DNA from: Agarophyton chilense
Lineage: Eukaryota > Rhodophyta > Florideophyceae > Gracilariales > Gracilariaceae
DNA: 64,000 nt
NCBI GenBank assembly: GCA_030374765.1
Contig: JARGXX010000116.1
Coordinates: 682,001-746,000, forward strand
Direction: 5' to 3'
Positions 17,197 to 29,101 of this stretch are shown one piece after another. The notes beneath the pieces are model-generated. The model had not been told where the DNA came from and did not search any database. It worked only from the letters and a program-made list of their open reading frames with translations. The position numbers were made by a program, and so were the translations under genes. Numbering within the stretch: position 1 is the stretch's first letter; each line of letters starts with the position of its first letter.

Positions 17197-20100
17197 CTAT
17201 ACTTGACTCGGGCTGTTTGCCTCCACCGTGGACGCAAGCTTCTCGTAAATGGTCTGCAATCGCTCACCCTGCAAGCTTGTTTTGCAGACCTCGTGAACAT
17301 AAGTCCAAAGATCCGCCCTCGCCGTCTTCGACTTCCCAACGTTGTCAATGGACCTCCCGAGCTTGAGAAGACATTGCTTCGTTCTCGAGATACGCTCAGC
17401 GGCTTCAAGCTTATTGCTCTGCTTAGAGAGAGAACGCAACTCACGCAAAGTGGCTAAATTGCATCTCTTGATTTCCAACCGCATAGACTCCTTCTTACTT
17501 TTGTCTGGGCGGCCAGGTTTCGAACGTTTGGCTGTGTCCGCGGACCCCTTCGCTGACGGGCCTCTTTGCCTCTTCTGGCCCTTTCGCGATTTGCCTCTGC
17601 GATCAACAGCCCGCAAACGAGACTCTCGCTCTAGCTCTCGAAGCAAAGCCGTAATTCGACGTGCCAGTTTTGTCGTATCAGGCGCTCCTGGCTGAGCTGA
17701 AGTCCCCGCCACACTCATCTTGTCTCCTAGATCCAGCTGTTCGTCCCTGGCGATCTGCGTCCAATTTCCAAAGCCGTGCCTATAAATACCAACCAACAGC
17801 ATTGCATCATGATACTGTTTCCATCGGATGTTAAACGATGGAGGCTTGATCACCCCGCGCAACCTGAACTTCAAATCCGAATCAAAGGATCCTATTGCAT
17901 CTCGAAGCATCCTAAGGTCACGGCATCGCTTCAATAGGTCGTGCGCATCCACTCCGCTCTCACCAAGAACGTCAATTTGCACACGCGCTGCCTTAGATTT
18001 AGAATCCTTACCGTTCGTCATTCTGTGTCCATTGTATTCCGGATCGTCGTTCGCATGCCGTGCTTTCTTCTTCGACCCATCTACAGCACCTTGAGCTTGA
18101 GAAAGACAATCATCTAGAAGTGACTTCGCAAGATCTTCTTCGATACGATCCTGCAGCCCAGCGTCTTTCACAATTACCGAAACCAACGTCGGATCCCCAA
18201 ACTTTCGTAAAGATCGCAAGAGACTTCGTTGTTCCTTGGCAGATAGCTCCTCAACGTCAGATACTTTTCCATTCTCATAGCGACCAGATCTCCCAGTCCG
18301 CCTCCGTTTCCCTTCCTGAGCAGAATCGCTTCCAAACGTCTTTGGTCGCTTCCTTCGTCTAGTTCCAACCACAGTTTCATTCGCAATAGCTTGTTTCTTG
18401 AGATCTTCAGGAATGACTCTGTCCCAAAATTCGGCATCTCCTTCTCTAGCGTGTTTGACTTTCTCCAGTTCCTCGCGTTCTTTTGCCCTGGAAACGTCCT
18501 GGTCGATGGCAATCATTCTACTTGAGGCTTCTTTCGCCATTCTCTTTGCGTCTGTATCATCGTCACTCTTTTCAAGATCTTCATCATCTTCAACGGTGAT
18601 GAAGTCGTTCCACTTAAAGGCATTAAGAAGAGAATCCCCGACACTTGGCTGCGCCGCACCAACCTGGGAGGCCTCATCTGTTGGCGCTCTAGCGAGTAAT
18701 TCATCAATATCGTCTGCATCGAGAACACGACGGTCCTCTGCATTCTCGTCCTTTTCTTCTTTCTTTGTGTCGCTTGCAGTTGGTTCGGAGCCATTCGCTA
18801 CCACATTTTTCATTTCTCCGGCATCTTTTAGCTTAGGATCGTCTCCGCCGTTCTCAGCAAGAACCTCTTTCGCAAAAAGCTTCTCGGCACCAAACCGAAG
18901 GATTGCCGATAGTTCCTCTTTCTTGAAGGCAATGTCTGGTTCCTTCCCGTCTGCCTTGCTCCCACCTTCCACGCCATGTATAACAACATGCTCGAGAACA
19001 CGCTTTCGCTTCGCTCTTTCGAGAATGTCTTCCTCAACAGTCTCTCTGCTCAACAATCGAAAGACTTTCACGTCCTTAGTTTGTCCGATCCGGTGGGCGC
19101 GACTTTCAGCCTGCAAATCGTTTTGAGGATTCCAATCAGAGTCGAATATAATTACTGTGTCTGCAGTGGCTAAATTGATACCCAGTCCCCCAGCCCTGGT
19201 TGACAACAAAAAGATAAAATCAGTTGAGTCTGGCGCGTTGAAGTGATCCACAGCACGTTGGCGAACCTGGTTTGCAACGCTCCCGTCAAGGCGCTGGAAT
19301 GGAAATTGGCGCATTCGGCAATAATCTTGAAGTATGTCCAACATCTTAACCATTTGAGAAAAAATAAGCACACGATGTCCCCTTTCTTTCAGACGCAGTA
19401 GAAGTTTGTCCAAGAGGATCATTTTTCCTGAGGCACGAATCAACTCTTCGACAGCAGTTGGGGTAGATGTGTCTTCATAGTTAGGAAAAAGATACGGATG
19501 GTTGCAACATTTCTTCAGTTCCATGAGAAGGTTTCGGATACTAGATGTGTTTCCGATGCCTCTTGCCTTCCCAGCTTCGTTTAGCTTTGTTAGATTCTTA
19601 GTTAGTAACCAGCGATAGTATTGTTGCTGTGCTGAAGTCATTCCTACCCGCAGGACGGCATAGGTTTTCTTCGGCAAAGATTTCTCAACATCACTCTTTT
19701 GGCGGCGAATAATGTAAGGGCGTAGTGCGTTGTGAAGCTCGCTCACACGTTCTGGATCCCTCAATGCAGAAAAAGAAAATCTTTCTTCAAATGCTTCAGC
19801 ACTTGGGAACTTAGTTGGGTTCAAGAAGTGTAACAGTGCCCACAATTCGCGAACAGAATTCTGGAGAGGTGTTCCAGTGACCAGCAGGCGGTTGGCGGAT
19901 CGCAAACTAGCAAGAGTTATATGCAAAGCACTGGTTTCATTCTTCAAACGGTGTGCTTCGTCCACGGCAATCATGGACCATCTGAATTCACCAAGGTAGT
20001 CAACATCCTGCATTAGAAGTTCTGGTGTAGTCAGAAGGGTGTGAAATTTCTCAGTCCCGCCTTTGGTAGACGAAAAAAACTCATATTCGCGAATCATGGC

Positions 20101-22097
20101 TCTCGATTTGGAGTTTCCGACGTAACAGATGACATTCATGTCCGGTAGCCATCGCGCAAATTCTCGAACCCATCCTGCTATTGTACTCAACGGAACGACG
20201 ACGAGAAACAAACCGGGAATACTTCGAGCATACATTAGCCAACCAAGAAAGGATATAGTTTGTAGGGTCTTCCCTAGACCCATTTCATCGGCGAGAATCA
20301 CGTTATTGCGCTTCGTCCACGCAAACGCGAGGAAGTTAAGACCGTTAAGTTGATAAGGTCGGAGAGTTCGGCCTTCTCCGTGAAGAAACTTGGGCTGTTC
20401 AGCCATACGCTTCATTTTAGGTCTATCATCCTTCACATTGAAGGGGTTGAAACGCTTCTTATTTGTAACGGTTAAGACAGCTTGTTCCCTGTCACTAAAC
20501 GCATCAACTGCTTTCATGTCAGCTTCGGTGCTAAGATCGGATCGGTGTTCCCAAGTACAGTCTTCATAAGAAAGGATGCACCACTTGACGAGATACTCTG
20601 TCCCAATTTCCTCAGTTTCTCTCTGGGCTATAATGCGGTCGACAACCTCATAGCTTCGGAAGAGTTCTCTGTTCTCTTCAATATTTACCCGCAGATCCTC
20701 AATTTCTTCTGGAGTCGCCTGGCTCAAGACGTACTTTTTAACCTCTTCGACAGACTTCACAAAGTTACTGACCTTCTTCGCACCTTTCAAATACTGAAGC
20801 GTCTCCCATGTTGCCCAAGTGCACTTCCGGAATGATGTGTTTGTCCATTTGATCTTAAACTCTATGCTGGAGACGACAAAATCGGTATAAGGTCCTTCGC
20901 CTTCAGAAGCTTTGGGTTTCCCTTCTATTACACGATAGTCCAAAACTTGGTCAACGCCAGGAATGTTGGCATCTGCAGCCTCTTCGGCCCGCTTCGCTGC
21001 AAGAATAGCAGCCTCTTCCTCTGATAGATCATCGCCCTCAAAGTAGTTCACTGTACCGCCAGTTCTACTATTGACACGCGTAGAGCGTAATGCCTCATCA
21101 TCGATAGGGCTGGAATGTGTTCGCCGCCGTTTCCTGGCATGTCGGGAAGACTTGCCTTTGCGTTTCATAGTATGCTTTCCGGGCGTTCCATCCATGAGCC
21201 AATCACCGTCAGAGTCAGATGGCGATGCCTTAACATCTTGGAAACGCTCATCGGCGTCGCTGGCATCTGATCGAGTGACGAGGCGCGCATGACGGGATGG
21301 AGAACGCTTTCTGCGAGGTCTGGTCTTCCGAGAAGGACGTAAAGTAAAATCATCGTCATCTAGGTCTTCATACACCTCTTCTTCCTCATCTTCTTTGTCG
21401 GCTGCGTAACATAACAAAAGGCAAACACAGAAGCGGAAAGGCATGTGTCAGAAGAAATAAGAGAGAAAACGTAATGGCGCAATGGTTAAATGAAGAAATT
21501 GGACGTACCATCGTCTTCCTTATAGTCTGAGTCGCTACCAACGCTAGAGGCACCAGGAGAGTCAGGAGGAGATATTGAGAGGCGTTCCGGAGCCTGTCTT
21601 GGGCGAGAGGAACGGCGAAAATAGCGTGTATCGTCACGCATGTCTTCTGGGATGACGAGCTTTTGTTGGGAGCGACGTCTCCTTTGGACCATGTTCGATT
21701 GATCGTCACTGTCACTTTCGGGGTTGTCACCGTTTGTTAGCGCCTGCTGATGATTTCCTTTTAGCTCTGAAGAGGATTCTCCGCCATCTTCATGTTGTTC
21801 AATCTCATCCTCAAGTTCAACTTGAACATCAGCATCGTCGTCGCCATCATCTTCCATGACATTTTCGTCCTGATGATACGAAGAAGAAGAGTCATTGGGG
21901 TCTGGAGAGCTTGAGTATTGTTCGCGGGAGGACAAGTGTTTATGAGGAGAAGAGTTTGGATTAGACGGAGCGTTGTTAGGTGAGTTATGTATAGAGGAAG
22001 ATGGAGATGATCCTCTTGATTGAAAATCGTCAGAAGAAAGGGCAGGTTCTTCTGGGTGTGACGAGGCATGAGCCCTGGATGAAGAAGGGGATGGCAT
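17197..22097 (-). CDS. CHD1: CHD1-type chromodomain helicase DNA-binding protein
   Basis: Two exons: 22097-21509 and 21401-17197, with a 107-nt intron (GTACGT...CGCAG), giving 1,597 residues. Order: Ser-rich acidic N-terminus (1-340, KKR-rich patches); chromodomain 1 at about 350-417 with KIKWTNTSFRKCTWATWE; chromodomain 2 at about 446-490 with YLVKWCILSYEDCTWE; SNF2 ATPase with Walker A DEMGLGKT (568-575) and box II DEAH (677-680); helicase C lobe with LSTRAGGLGINLATADTVII and the arginine-finger motif QAESRAHRIGQT; a SANT/SLIDE-like part (HDAMLLVGIYRHGFGNWTQIA); and the CHD1 helical C-terminal domain (LEIKRCNLATLRELRSLS onward). The family uses ATP to space and slide nucleosomes and is coupled to transcription elongation; chromodomains read H3K4 methylation in animals. 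All catalytic motifs are present. Length and order match CHD1, not CHD3/4 (no PHD fingers). Confidence 0.95.
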
Positions 22098-24418
22098 GGA
22101 GAGGAAATAAGAGGTAGGCTAGAGCGAAAGAGAGGGGGGTGAACGACGGGAGATACAGACGAGATATAGAAGTTAGATGGGATATAAAAGAGAAGAGATG
22201 AGTAGATGTGGGATGAAAATGGGCAAAGTGGAAAGAAGGGAGGAGCGACTTCAGGGGGATGGGGGTAATGTGAGCGGAGAAGAGGAGGGGGAGAGAGGGG
22301 AAGGAGAGGAATGGTGAAAGGGGAGACGAGGAGTGGCTGAGAAACACCGAAAGTGTGAGAGAATGAGCTGCGAAGACTTTGGTCGACGACTTGGCGGTGG
22401 AGCGCGTTCAGCGGGCTGAGGCTGCAGTGTAGCAGACAAGCAGCTGAATAACGCACTCGAACGAGTCGCGCAGAGCGCGATTTTTCAATTTGAGTAGCGC
22501 TGCGATTCACATGCGTTGTGGCCACCGCGCGACTTCGCAATTGCATTCTGTAAGGCGTCCCTGAAATTTTCAGTTTCGAGCGCTTATCGGCTTCTGTGCC
22601 TCTGCGCTTCAGCGCCTCCGCTCTTCTGCGCGTAGATACCTACGTCTTTCTCTGTTGTGGAGTGTATTGGTTGAGGTAGATCTACGAGGAACAGCCTCAA
22701 AGACCTTCCTCTCCTCGTCCCACTGTTCCCAATATTCTTCCAAAACCGCCTCCGGCAACGCTTCGTCGGTAGTGCCTCATGAGAGGCTTCGTTGGGCGTT
22801 TTTGCAGAGGTACCGCATCATGGATAGACATAGATCTCAATCGGTATATTCACAAGTTGAAACAGCACTCTTTTTTTGCATGGGTCGCGGGGACGGTGAA
22901 TGTGCGTTTCCAAAGGCGTTCATCGTCACATGATGTGGCTCAGTATTGTATTACGTGTAAGCCCCTCATCATTAGAGGTTGCTCACAATTCAAATAGGGC
23001 TTAGTAGTCCCCTCTGCATTGTATTTGACTAAGTTACCGAAGACGTAGTGACAAGGATTGGCAGGTACTCACAAAAAGCAACGGGATGTACAACAAAGTC
23101 TGGTACAAACACCAGAAGCCAATAGATACTGAACATAAGCTTAGAAGCGTCTCGAAAATCCAATCAGGGCGACAAAAGGTTTGCAGAACGAATGGGTCAC
23201 GACGACGTCTACTTATTCTCCCGAAAGCACTTCACAAGCAGCTATACGTATTGTCCACAGCCTTGGTGCAGGACAAGCGATATGATACAGAGGTGCAGTT
23301 GACTATCGTCACCTTGTTTAAGTGATGTATTGTTCGTTTATCGCACGTATTTGCATCACGAGAGTACGATGCAGTTTTCGCTTTGTGATACCAATGGAAG
23401 GCGTTACAACACCGCAACATAGCAATATTATATCTATATAGAGTTGTGATGACGTTATACTTCAGCGCGCTGGCGAACCAAAGTAATTTGAAACCCATGA
23501 TCAAAGTCACAGGCTACAGAACATGACCCGTCTTAAATGACAGAGACTGTGCTCAACTTCAGTTGAAAATGATCGCTCACAATGAGGCCTCTATTGTACA
23601 CCCCAACGAAAGAATGCTCTCGTCCAAGTGCCCTCACCTGGCGACCCCGCGACAATCTGGCCCGAGCGCTGCCGCGCACGCTGGCAAGATAAATACTGGA
23701 GCATCCACGCAACAGTGTACGTGCGGTGATGCGGAGGAGGAGGGGAAGAGCGCATGCGGTGTAGATACCGAACTTGTGCGCGGCTGCTACGCGAGGGATG
23801 TCCAGCTTTGCTTCAAGTGCTTTTGCGTTATTTGCAGCACGAAGATGAGATAATCAGTGATTTAGGGCTAGGAGGGCTAGCTAGCCTACTGCTGAAGAGA
23901 AAGAACATTCCTTCGAAACTTACCTGTAGGAACTGTGCCATTGGTGCCCCTTTTGCGCAGATCTCAGAAATTGGATCTGCGCATTACCGCAGACATGCAT
24001 TTTACAGGAAATTCGGCACTTGTGTTTGTGAAACGAGAGGCCTCAACAGCGCCCCGTGCGTGCGCCGTTTGCACCTGACTGACATGCGTGAAGGTTTTCT
24101 TCATTTGCCGCGCCTTTCCCTACGCCTTACTACCGTCCGTTCATTTCCTTGATTTCCCGTGTCCCTCCATCTGCACCTCCCGGGGTGCTAAGTCACCCAT
24201 CGCTTTTCTAACCGACCGCCCCCGCGTCCGACACCTCGTGCTCCTGAGTCCTTTACCGTGGAGAAGTTTATCACATCGAGAGTTGTCAATACCCTCGTAA
24301 GTAGCGTGCCCTCCCGTACCAGCAGTGAGTCCTATCTTTCTAGAAAGAAGGGCGACCAAATGAGCCCTATTCCGTGACCTTTATCTACCCGCATTGCCTC
24401 TCATCTCGCTCCAACTTC
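22098..24418. promoter_or_regulatory. 2.3-kb divergent promoter region of CHD1 and photolyase
   Basis: The two start codons face away from each other across this region. Short open frames at 22,655-22,997 and 23,563-24,152 have no homologue I recognise and no codon bias like the flanking genes. A C/T-rich leader (24,100-24,420) probably forms the 5' UTR of the photolyase gene. A purine-rich stretch before 22,097 is the CHD1 leader. Confidence 0.4.
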
Positions 24419-27400
24419 ATGCCAAGCGCCACAGACCGGTCTCCCTCCGTTCAGCGGCAGCCTTCCCATCACCGCCCGCGTACTCAGTCCCCCCCACCCA
24501 AGCGTCTCCGAACAACACCGCCCCCTTCCATATCTGAATCCCCATCCCCGCCATGCTCTATCCCCACAAAACCGCTTTCCGTGCGGTCGGAACCTCACCC
24601 CGCCTCGTCTACAAAGTGGTTTCGGAAGCCCAGCGTGGTATGGTATCGCGGCAACGACCTACGCGTTGAGGACCACCCAGCGCTCTTCACCGCCGCGCAA
24701 AGAGGCGGCCCGGTGATACCCCTTTTTGTTTGGGATCCTTCCGATGGATTTGGAGCCGGTATTGGAACTGTCAAACAATGGTGGCTCCGCCAATCTCTTC
24801 AACAACTGCAAAACGACCTGCGCCGATTAGGAGTACAGCTTTACACGCGCAAGGGCAAAAGTACCGAAGAGCTACGACGCTTTCTCACTGATACTGGCGC
24901 CGATGCGGTGTTCTGGAACAGATGCTATGAACCACTACTACTGAAGCGCGATGAAGAGCTGCGCGAAGAGCTAGCCCATGAAGGTTTCACAGCAGAGAGC
25001 TTCAAAGCTGAAGTCCTCGTCGAACCTTGGGAGCTGGCCAGCTCTGAAACTTCTCCTCGATACGAGACCTTCCACGCCTACATGACTGCGTGGATGACTG
25101 TTGCCCCTCCTCCCCATCCACTTCCATCTCCATCGAGGCTGCAACCGATATCCAGAATTGTGCATTCTGTTGGTTTGGATCTCCTGGGTTTCGAAATTTC
25201 TGATGATGTAAGTGACAAGCTTGGGAAGATATGGAAACCAGGGAGTGCACAAGCAAAGCGGCAGCTTGACCGCTTTCTAAACGAAGTATTTCCTACTTTC
25301 GGTGAAAGTAGATGTAGACGCCACTATGATGGTACAAGTCGGTTGAGTCCTCACATTCGCTTTGGGGAAATAAGTCCGCGCAGAATGTACCACGCCACAA
25401 AATTGCGAGTTTCGCGATGGGATCTGGCATCAATATCGAGATCCTTCCGACAAGGCCCGAAAGCTCGAGAGCATCATCCTGTCGGTACCGATAAGCCAGG
25501 GAATGGTGATAATCATAAAATCCGCAAACTTGGAAATGACTCCCTTTCGACTCGACACACTTTGGCCGCAAATAATCTGACTCCAAGAGGTGGACGTTCG
25601 GGATCGCATCGAAAACTAGGTACATCGAAAGACCATGTAGAACAGGAATACGTCCTTTCGGGCAAGGCACAAGCCCTTCTTTCTCAAATATCTCAGTCGG
25701 CTAGGGCATTCCTTAAGAATCTTTGCCTTAGAGATTTCTCGTTTCACGTACTCTATCATTTTCCCGACATGAACACGAAGCCGCTGATTCCCGAATTTTC
25801 CAAATATCCTTGGGGCGAAGATAATGGCTTATTCGATCGTTGGCGCAATGGGGTCACGGGATATCCTATTGTAGACGCAGCAATGCGACAATTGAATGAA
25901 TCGGGATGGGTTCACAATGGTCTGAGATTTCTCCTTGCATGTTTCCTGACGAAATATTTGTCGCTGCCATGGTCAAAAGGCTTGCGACTATTTTACAAGC
26001 TTCTCGTCGACGGAGATCACTCATCGAACGCTCTTGGTTGGCAATGGACGGCAGGTAGTAATACTGATGCGTTTCCTGTGACAAGTCTTGTCAATCCCAT
26101 TAGGCTTGCTTACAAACATGACCCAAACGGTGACTATGTTCGTCGTTGGCTTCCGGAATTGGCGAAGCTGCCAGCGAAGTATATTCACCGGCCATGGAAA
26201 GCACCACAAGATCTGCTGAGGAAGTGCGGTGTTATCATCGGAAGCACTTATCCCGATCGCATTGTTCATGCACTACATGCAAGGCAAAGAGCTCTCGAGG
26301 CCGTGACAGTAATGAAGCAAATATTCGCTGCCAATACTCTGTGGAAGAGAAGATTTCAGGAAGAAGAAGAGAAACTGGTGGTGGAATGGCCTGAAGGCGG
26401 TAGTGAGGCATTGAAACACGACGAGTTAAGCAACGGTCCCGGAAAATGTTTTTTGCTTCCATCGATATGGGCCCTATTGCAAGGTGAACAATCTCCGTGC
26501 TATTTCCCCAGTTCCTCAGGAAGTGGGAACTCTCTTATACCAATGGATACAACTGCATGTTTAGTAGATGGAGCTTTAGCAATCCCGATGGATGATCAAC
26601 CTGAGTCAATTGAGCAAGCTTTAATATCAACGCGCGGTTATGTTGATGCTGACTCGCGCCTATCGTCAGAAGCTCTTTTATCTCCCGAGAATCGTGGCGG
26701 TGAAACTCAATGTATGACACAGGCAGGTGGTACTGAGCCGTCTTGTGGATTGTATATAGGGGTCAATGACAAGTGCGAAGATGTAGAACAAATTGGAGAG
26801 CATTTGAAATACTCTGCAGTGGAGCCAAACTCGTACACGGAAGAAGAAAAGCCTCAAGATCATTTTGACGAAGAGTGCACTCTAGCTGGAAGTAAGATTA
26901 AGAATGAAAAACCAAAAAACCAGCCTCCAGCCGGGTACAACGGCAATGATTGTGATATGAACTCGCCTGCAACAGCATCAAATCAAGAAATGGCGGACCC
27001 CCGACCAATACCATCGTCGTTTCGCAAAGTTCCAACTGGAACATCTAACAAAAGTGAGCCAGTTGCAGCGAACTACCAGAACGCGGAGCTTCAACAGTTT
27101 GTCAAGTCACAAAACCCTGATGGTGATATAAATCCTCCTCAGAATGCTGCACGAAGTAATTTTCTTTCGACTAGTTCGGCTCATCCATCTCAACCTCGAA
27201 GCTCTGTGTCGTCACAGCCAATTGATCATTTTACAGGGACGAATGACATTCAGCGTTCTGCGGAAATGCCACAACAGTTACGAGGAACTGGTCAGCATCC
27301 ATCGCTCACAGATGGTGTTCATCACGTAGCCTCTGACTTTGCAGAGGTCCCTCTGACCTCACAACACATACAAGTGACTGCTGCGCAACATGCAAACATT

Positions 27401-28810
27401 TCCTCTGTTCAGCATGTTTCCCAACAGCACTTTCCAACTTCAATGGCTGTAGAAATGGACTCTATGTACGCTCCCCGAGTTTCAGCCACCGCCGTTCACG
27501 TGAGTCACATGCCTGGGACAACTGTTTTGAACCCAAACGACATGGGGTCTGCCCACGTTTTTGCCGAGGGTGAAGGGGCGAACCCAACACAACCCTATCA
27601 TGTTCGACCTCATCAGTTCTACGGCCTTCGGCAATTTGTTCCGGTTATGAGTGCTCAGCCTATGAATCCTGGGGAGCAGCCGAGCTCGATTCATCTATCT
27701 GCTGCTCACTCTCAGAAAATTGCAGTTCCAAGGATGTTCCCGCTACCATATGGCATGTACGGGAACGCCGTCGTCGACCACAACATGTTTACAGGACATA
27801 TGAACCAAGCACGGTTTTCAGCGAATGTGTACCCTGCGCAGCCTCAGGCAACAGCTCCGCTACAAACTCGGGCTCAAGAAATTTCTCCACACCCTATGCC
27901 GTTCCAAATAGGGCTTCATACAGATGTGCACCAGCCTCAGTCAAGTGCGAATTTTCAACATGGTCATCAAAACCCAGGCTTCCCTGTGGAAAACATTAAT
28001 GGAGGAATCAGTATGCACGCGTCTGCTGTGCCAACGAATGGTTCTAGTCTTCGCGCTACTGGTCACATTCTGCAACAGTCTGGATCTTCACACCATGCTG
28101 GAGGTCAGGTGCAGGATATTGCGAAGGCACCCCAAATCCCGTCCAACCGCTTTCCTGAGGCATCTAGACAAGGATCGATACCAACTGAATCAAGTCCTGC
28201 TACCCCTTACGAGTACATGAATTCATATGGAAACAAAAACGCCACTTCACGAACTGGTGCTTTACAACGAACACGTTCAAGCGCCAAGTCAAGCTCGAAA
28301 CCCAGAAATACTCGTGCTAAACGACTAGGGAAAAACCAAGTCTCTAGCTCCCGTGGTAAGAATGAAGGGAGAAAGGGTTCCAGGAACCGTGTCGGCGGAA
28401 GCGGGTCGGACACTATTTCTACTCGGGGGGGTACTACACCTATTGACACTGGAACAACACCGAAGAATCGACAGAAAATTCTTGAATCCGTCCTAGGATC
28501 TGAAGATAATGAGTACCGGGGATTCGCACAGTACCTGTCCGAAACTTACGAATTCACCGGCAACACAAATCGCCAAACATCAAGAGATTATGTTCGTCTG
28601 TGTAATTTAAAGGATGACTATCACAAGAAATGTAGAACTGAGAAGGATAAACTGAAGATATACCGCATTAAGGACTTTTTTTCGAAGGTTCTAAAGCTTG
28701 AGGTAACAGGCGAGTGGGATCGACATAACCATGGAGGAGTTCGGGGGCCATATGTGTATGGAATCAGGCTAAAACAGCAAACTAACTCAAAATTGAATTT
28801 GATCATGTAG
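24419..28810 (+). CDS. Photolyase/cryptochrome-family flavoprotein with an extra-long C-terminus
   Basis: Intron-free, 1,463 residues from the ATG at 24419; an upstream in-frame GTG is not a plausible eukaryotic start. After a Ser/Pro-rich leader, residues 72-235 form the photolyase N-terminal domain (VVWYRGNDLRVEDHPAL). Residues 285-630 form the FAD-binding domain: TSRLSPHIRFGEISPRRMYH, TGYPIVDAAMRQL, WVHNGLRF and ALGWQW. W518 and W541 match two tryptophans of the photoreduction triad. The residue facing flavin N5 is N537, as in DNA photolyases, where plant cryptochromes have Asp. A 70-residue insert (about 338-410) splits the FAD domain. Residues 640-1330 are Gln/His/Ser-rich and disordered-looking, then come a basic NLS-like stretch and a compact terminal domain (about 1350-1463). 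DNA repair, light sensing or both are possible. Confidence 0.85.
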   Translation: MPSATDRSPSVQRQPSHHRPRTQSPPPKRLRTTPPPSISESPSPPCSIPTKPLSVRSEPHPASSTKWFRKPSVVWYRGNDLRVEDHPALFTAAQRGGPVIPLFVWDPSDGFGAGIGTVKQWWLRQSLQQLQNDLRRLGVQLYTRKGKSTEELRRFLTDTGADAVFWNRCYEPLLLKRDEELREELAHEGFTAESFKAEVLVEPWELASSETSPRYETFHAYMTAWMTVAPPPHPLPSPSRLQPISRIVHSVGLDLLGFEISDDVSDKLGKIWKPGSAQAKRQLDRFLNEVFPTFGESRCRRHYDGTSRLSPHIRFGEISPRRMYHATKLRVSRWDLASISRSFRQGPKAREHHPVGTDKPGNGDNHKIRKLGNDSLSTRHTLAANNLTPRGGRSGSHRKLGTSKDHVEQEYVLSGKAQALLSQISQSARAFLKNLCLRDFSFHVLYHFPDMNTKPLIPEFSKYPWGEDNGLFDRWRNGVTGYPIVDAAMRQLNESGWVHNGLRFLLACFLTKYLSLPWSKGLRLFYKLLVDGDHSSNALGWQWTAGSNTDAFPVTSLVNPIRLAYKHDPNGDYVRRWLPELAKLPAKYIHRPWKAPQDLLRKCGVIIGSTYPDRIVHALHARQRALEAVTVMKQIFAANTLWKRRFQEEEEKLVVEWPEGGSEALKHDELSNGPGKCFLLPSIWALLQGEQSPCYFPSSSGSGNSLIPMDTTACLVDGALAIPMDDQPESIEQALISTRGYVDADSRLSSEALLSPENRGGETQCMTQAGGTEPSCGLYIGVNDKCEDVEQIGEHLKYSAVEPNSYTEEEKPQDHFDEECTLAGSKIKNEKPKNQPPAGYNGNDCDMNSPATASNQEMADPRPIPSSFRKVPTGTSNKSEPVAANYQNAELQQFVKSQNPDGDINPPQNAARSNFLSTSSAHPSQPRSSVSSQPIDHFTGTNDIQRSAEMPQQLRGTGQHPSLTDGVHHVASDFAEVPLTSQHIQVTAAQHANISSVQHVSQQHFPTSMAVEMDSMYAPRVSATAVHVSHMPGTTVLNPNDMGSAHVFAEGEGANPTQPYHVRPHQFYGLRQFVPVMSAQPMNPGEQPSSIHLSAAHSQKIAVPRMFPLPYGMYGNAVVDHNMFTGHMNQARFSANVYPAQPQATAPLQTRAQEISPHPMPFQIGLHTDVHQPQSSANFQHGHQNPGFPVENINGGISMHASAVPTNGSSLRATGHILQQSGSSHHAGGQVQDIAKAPQIPSNRFPEASRQGSIPTESSPATPYEYMNSYGNKNATSRTGALQRTRSSAKSSSKPRNTRAKRLGKNQVSSSRGKNEGRKGSRNRVGGSGSDTISTRGGTTPIDTGTTPKNRQKILESVLGSEDNEYRGFAQYLSETYEFTGNTNRQTSRDYVRLCNLKDDYHKKCRTEKDKLKIYRIKDFFSKVLKLEVTGEWDRHNHGGVRGPYVYGIRLKQQTNSKLNLIM

Positions 28811-28986
28811 TGCTGAGTTTTATACGAAACTCACTATTACAAACTCGGTAATCATGCAGGCACCCGCGGAGTGACTGTGTCTGTTGACCTTTCATATGAG
28901 AACTAGCAACACTGCAAGCAGTTTTGTTTGTCGCGTCTACGTCCTAAATCTGCACATATATACGCATCCAATCTGTACATATTCTT

Positions 28987-28992
28987 TTTATT
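28987..28992 (-). terminator. AATAAA on the minus strand, likely carB 3' end
   Basis: Reads AATAAA on the minus strand about 110 nt beyond the carB stop, inside the 291-bp tail-to-tail spacer shared with the photolyase gene. Confidence 0.35.
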
Positions 28993-29101
28993 CAGACGCA
29001 ACGTTCTTTCTCTCGTTTCTCCAGCCAAAAAAAGCTTCAGCTGCAAACAAGCATTGCCCCATCCTGACTGACAAGGTGATATCGTCGGTTCACCGAATTA
29101 T

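Noticed and set aside
22655-22997. Open frames of 72 and 92 codons between CHD1 and photolyase
   Set aside because: They overlap each other in different frames, lack any motif and lie in the divergent promoter region.
23563-24152. Cys-rich open frames upstream of the photolyase gene
   Set aside because: The Cys pairs (CTCGD, CFKCFCVIC) look zinc-finger-like but the spacing is irregular and the frame is lost before the next gene. More likely leader sequence.
24374-24418. Upstream start of the photolyase at a GTG
   Set aside because: GTG is not a normal nuclear start codon; the ATG at 24419 is the first good one.
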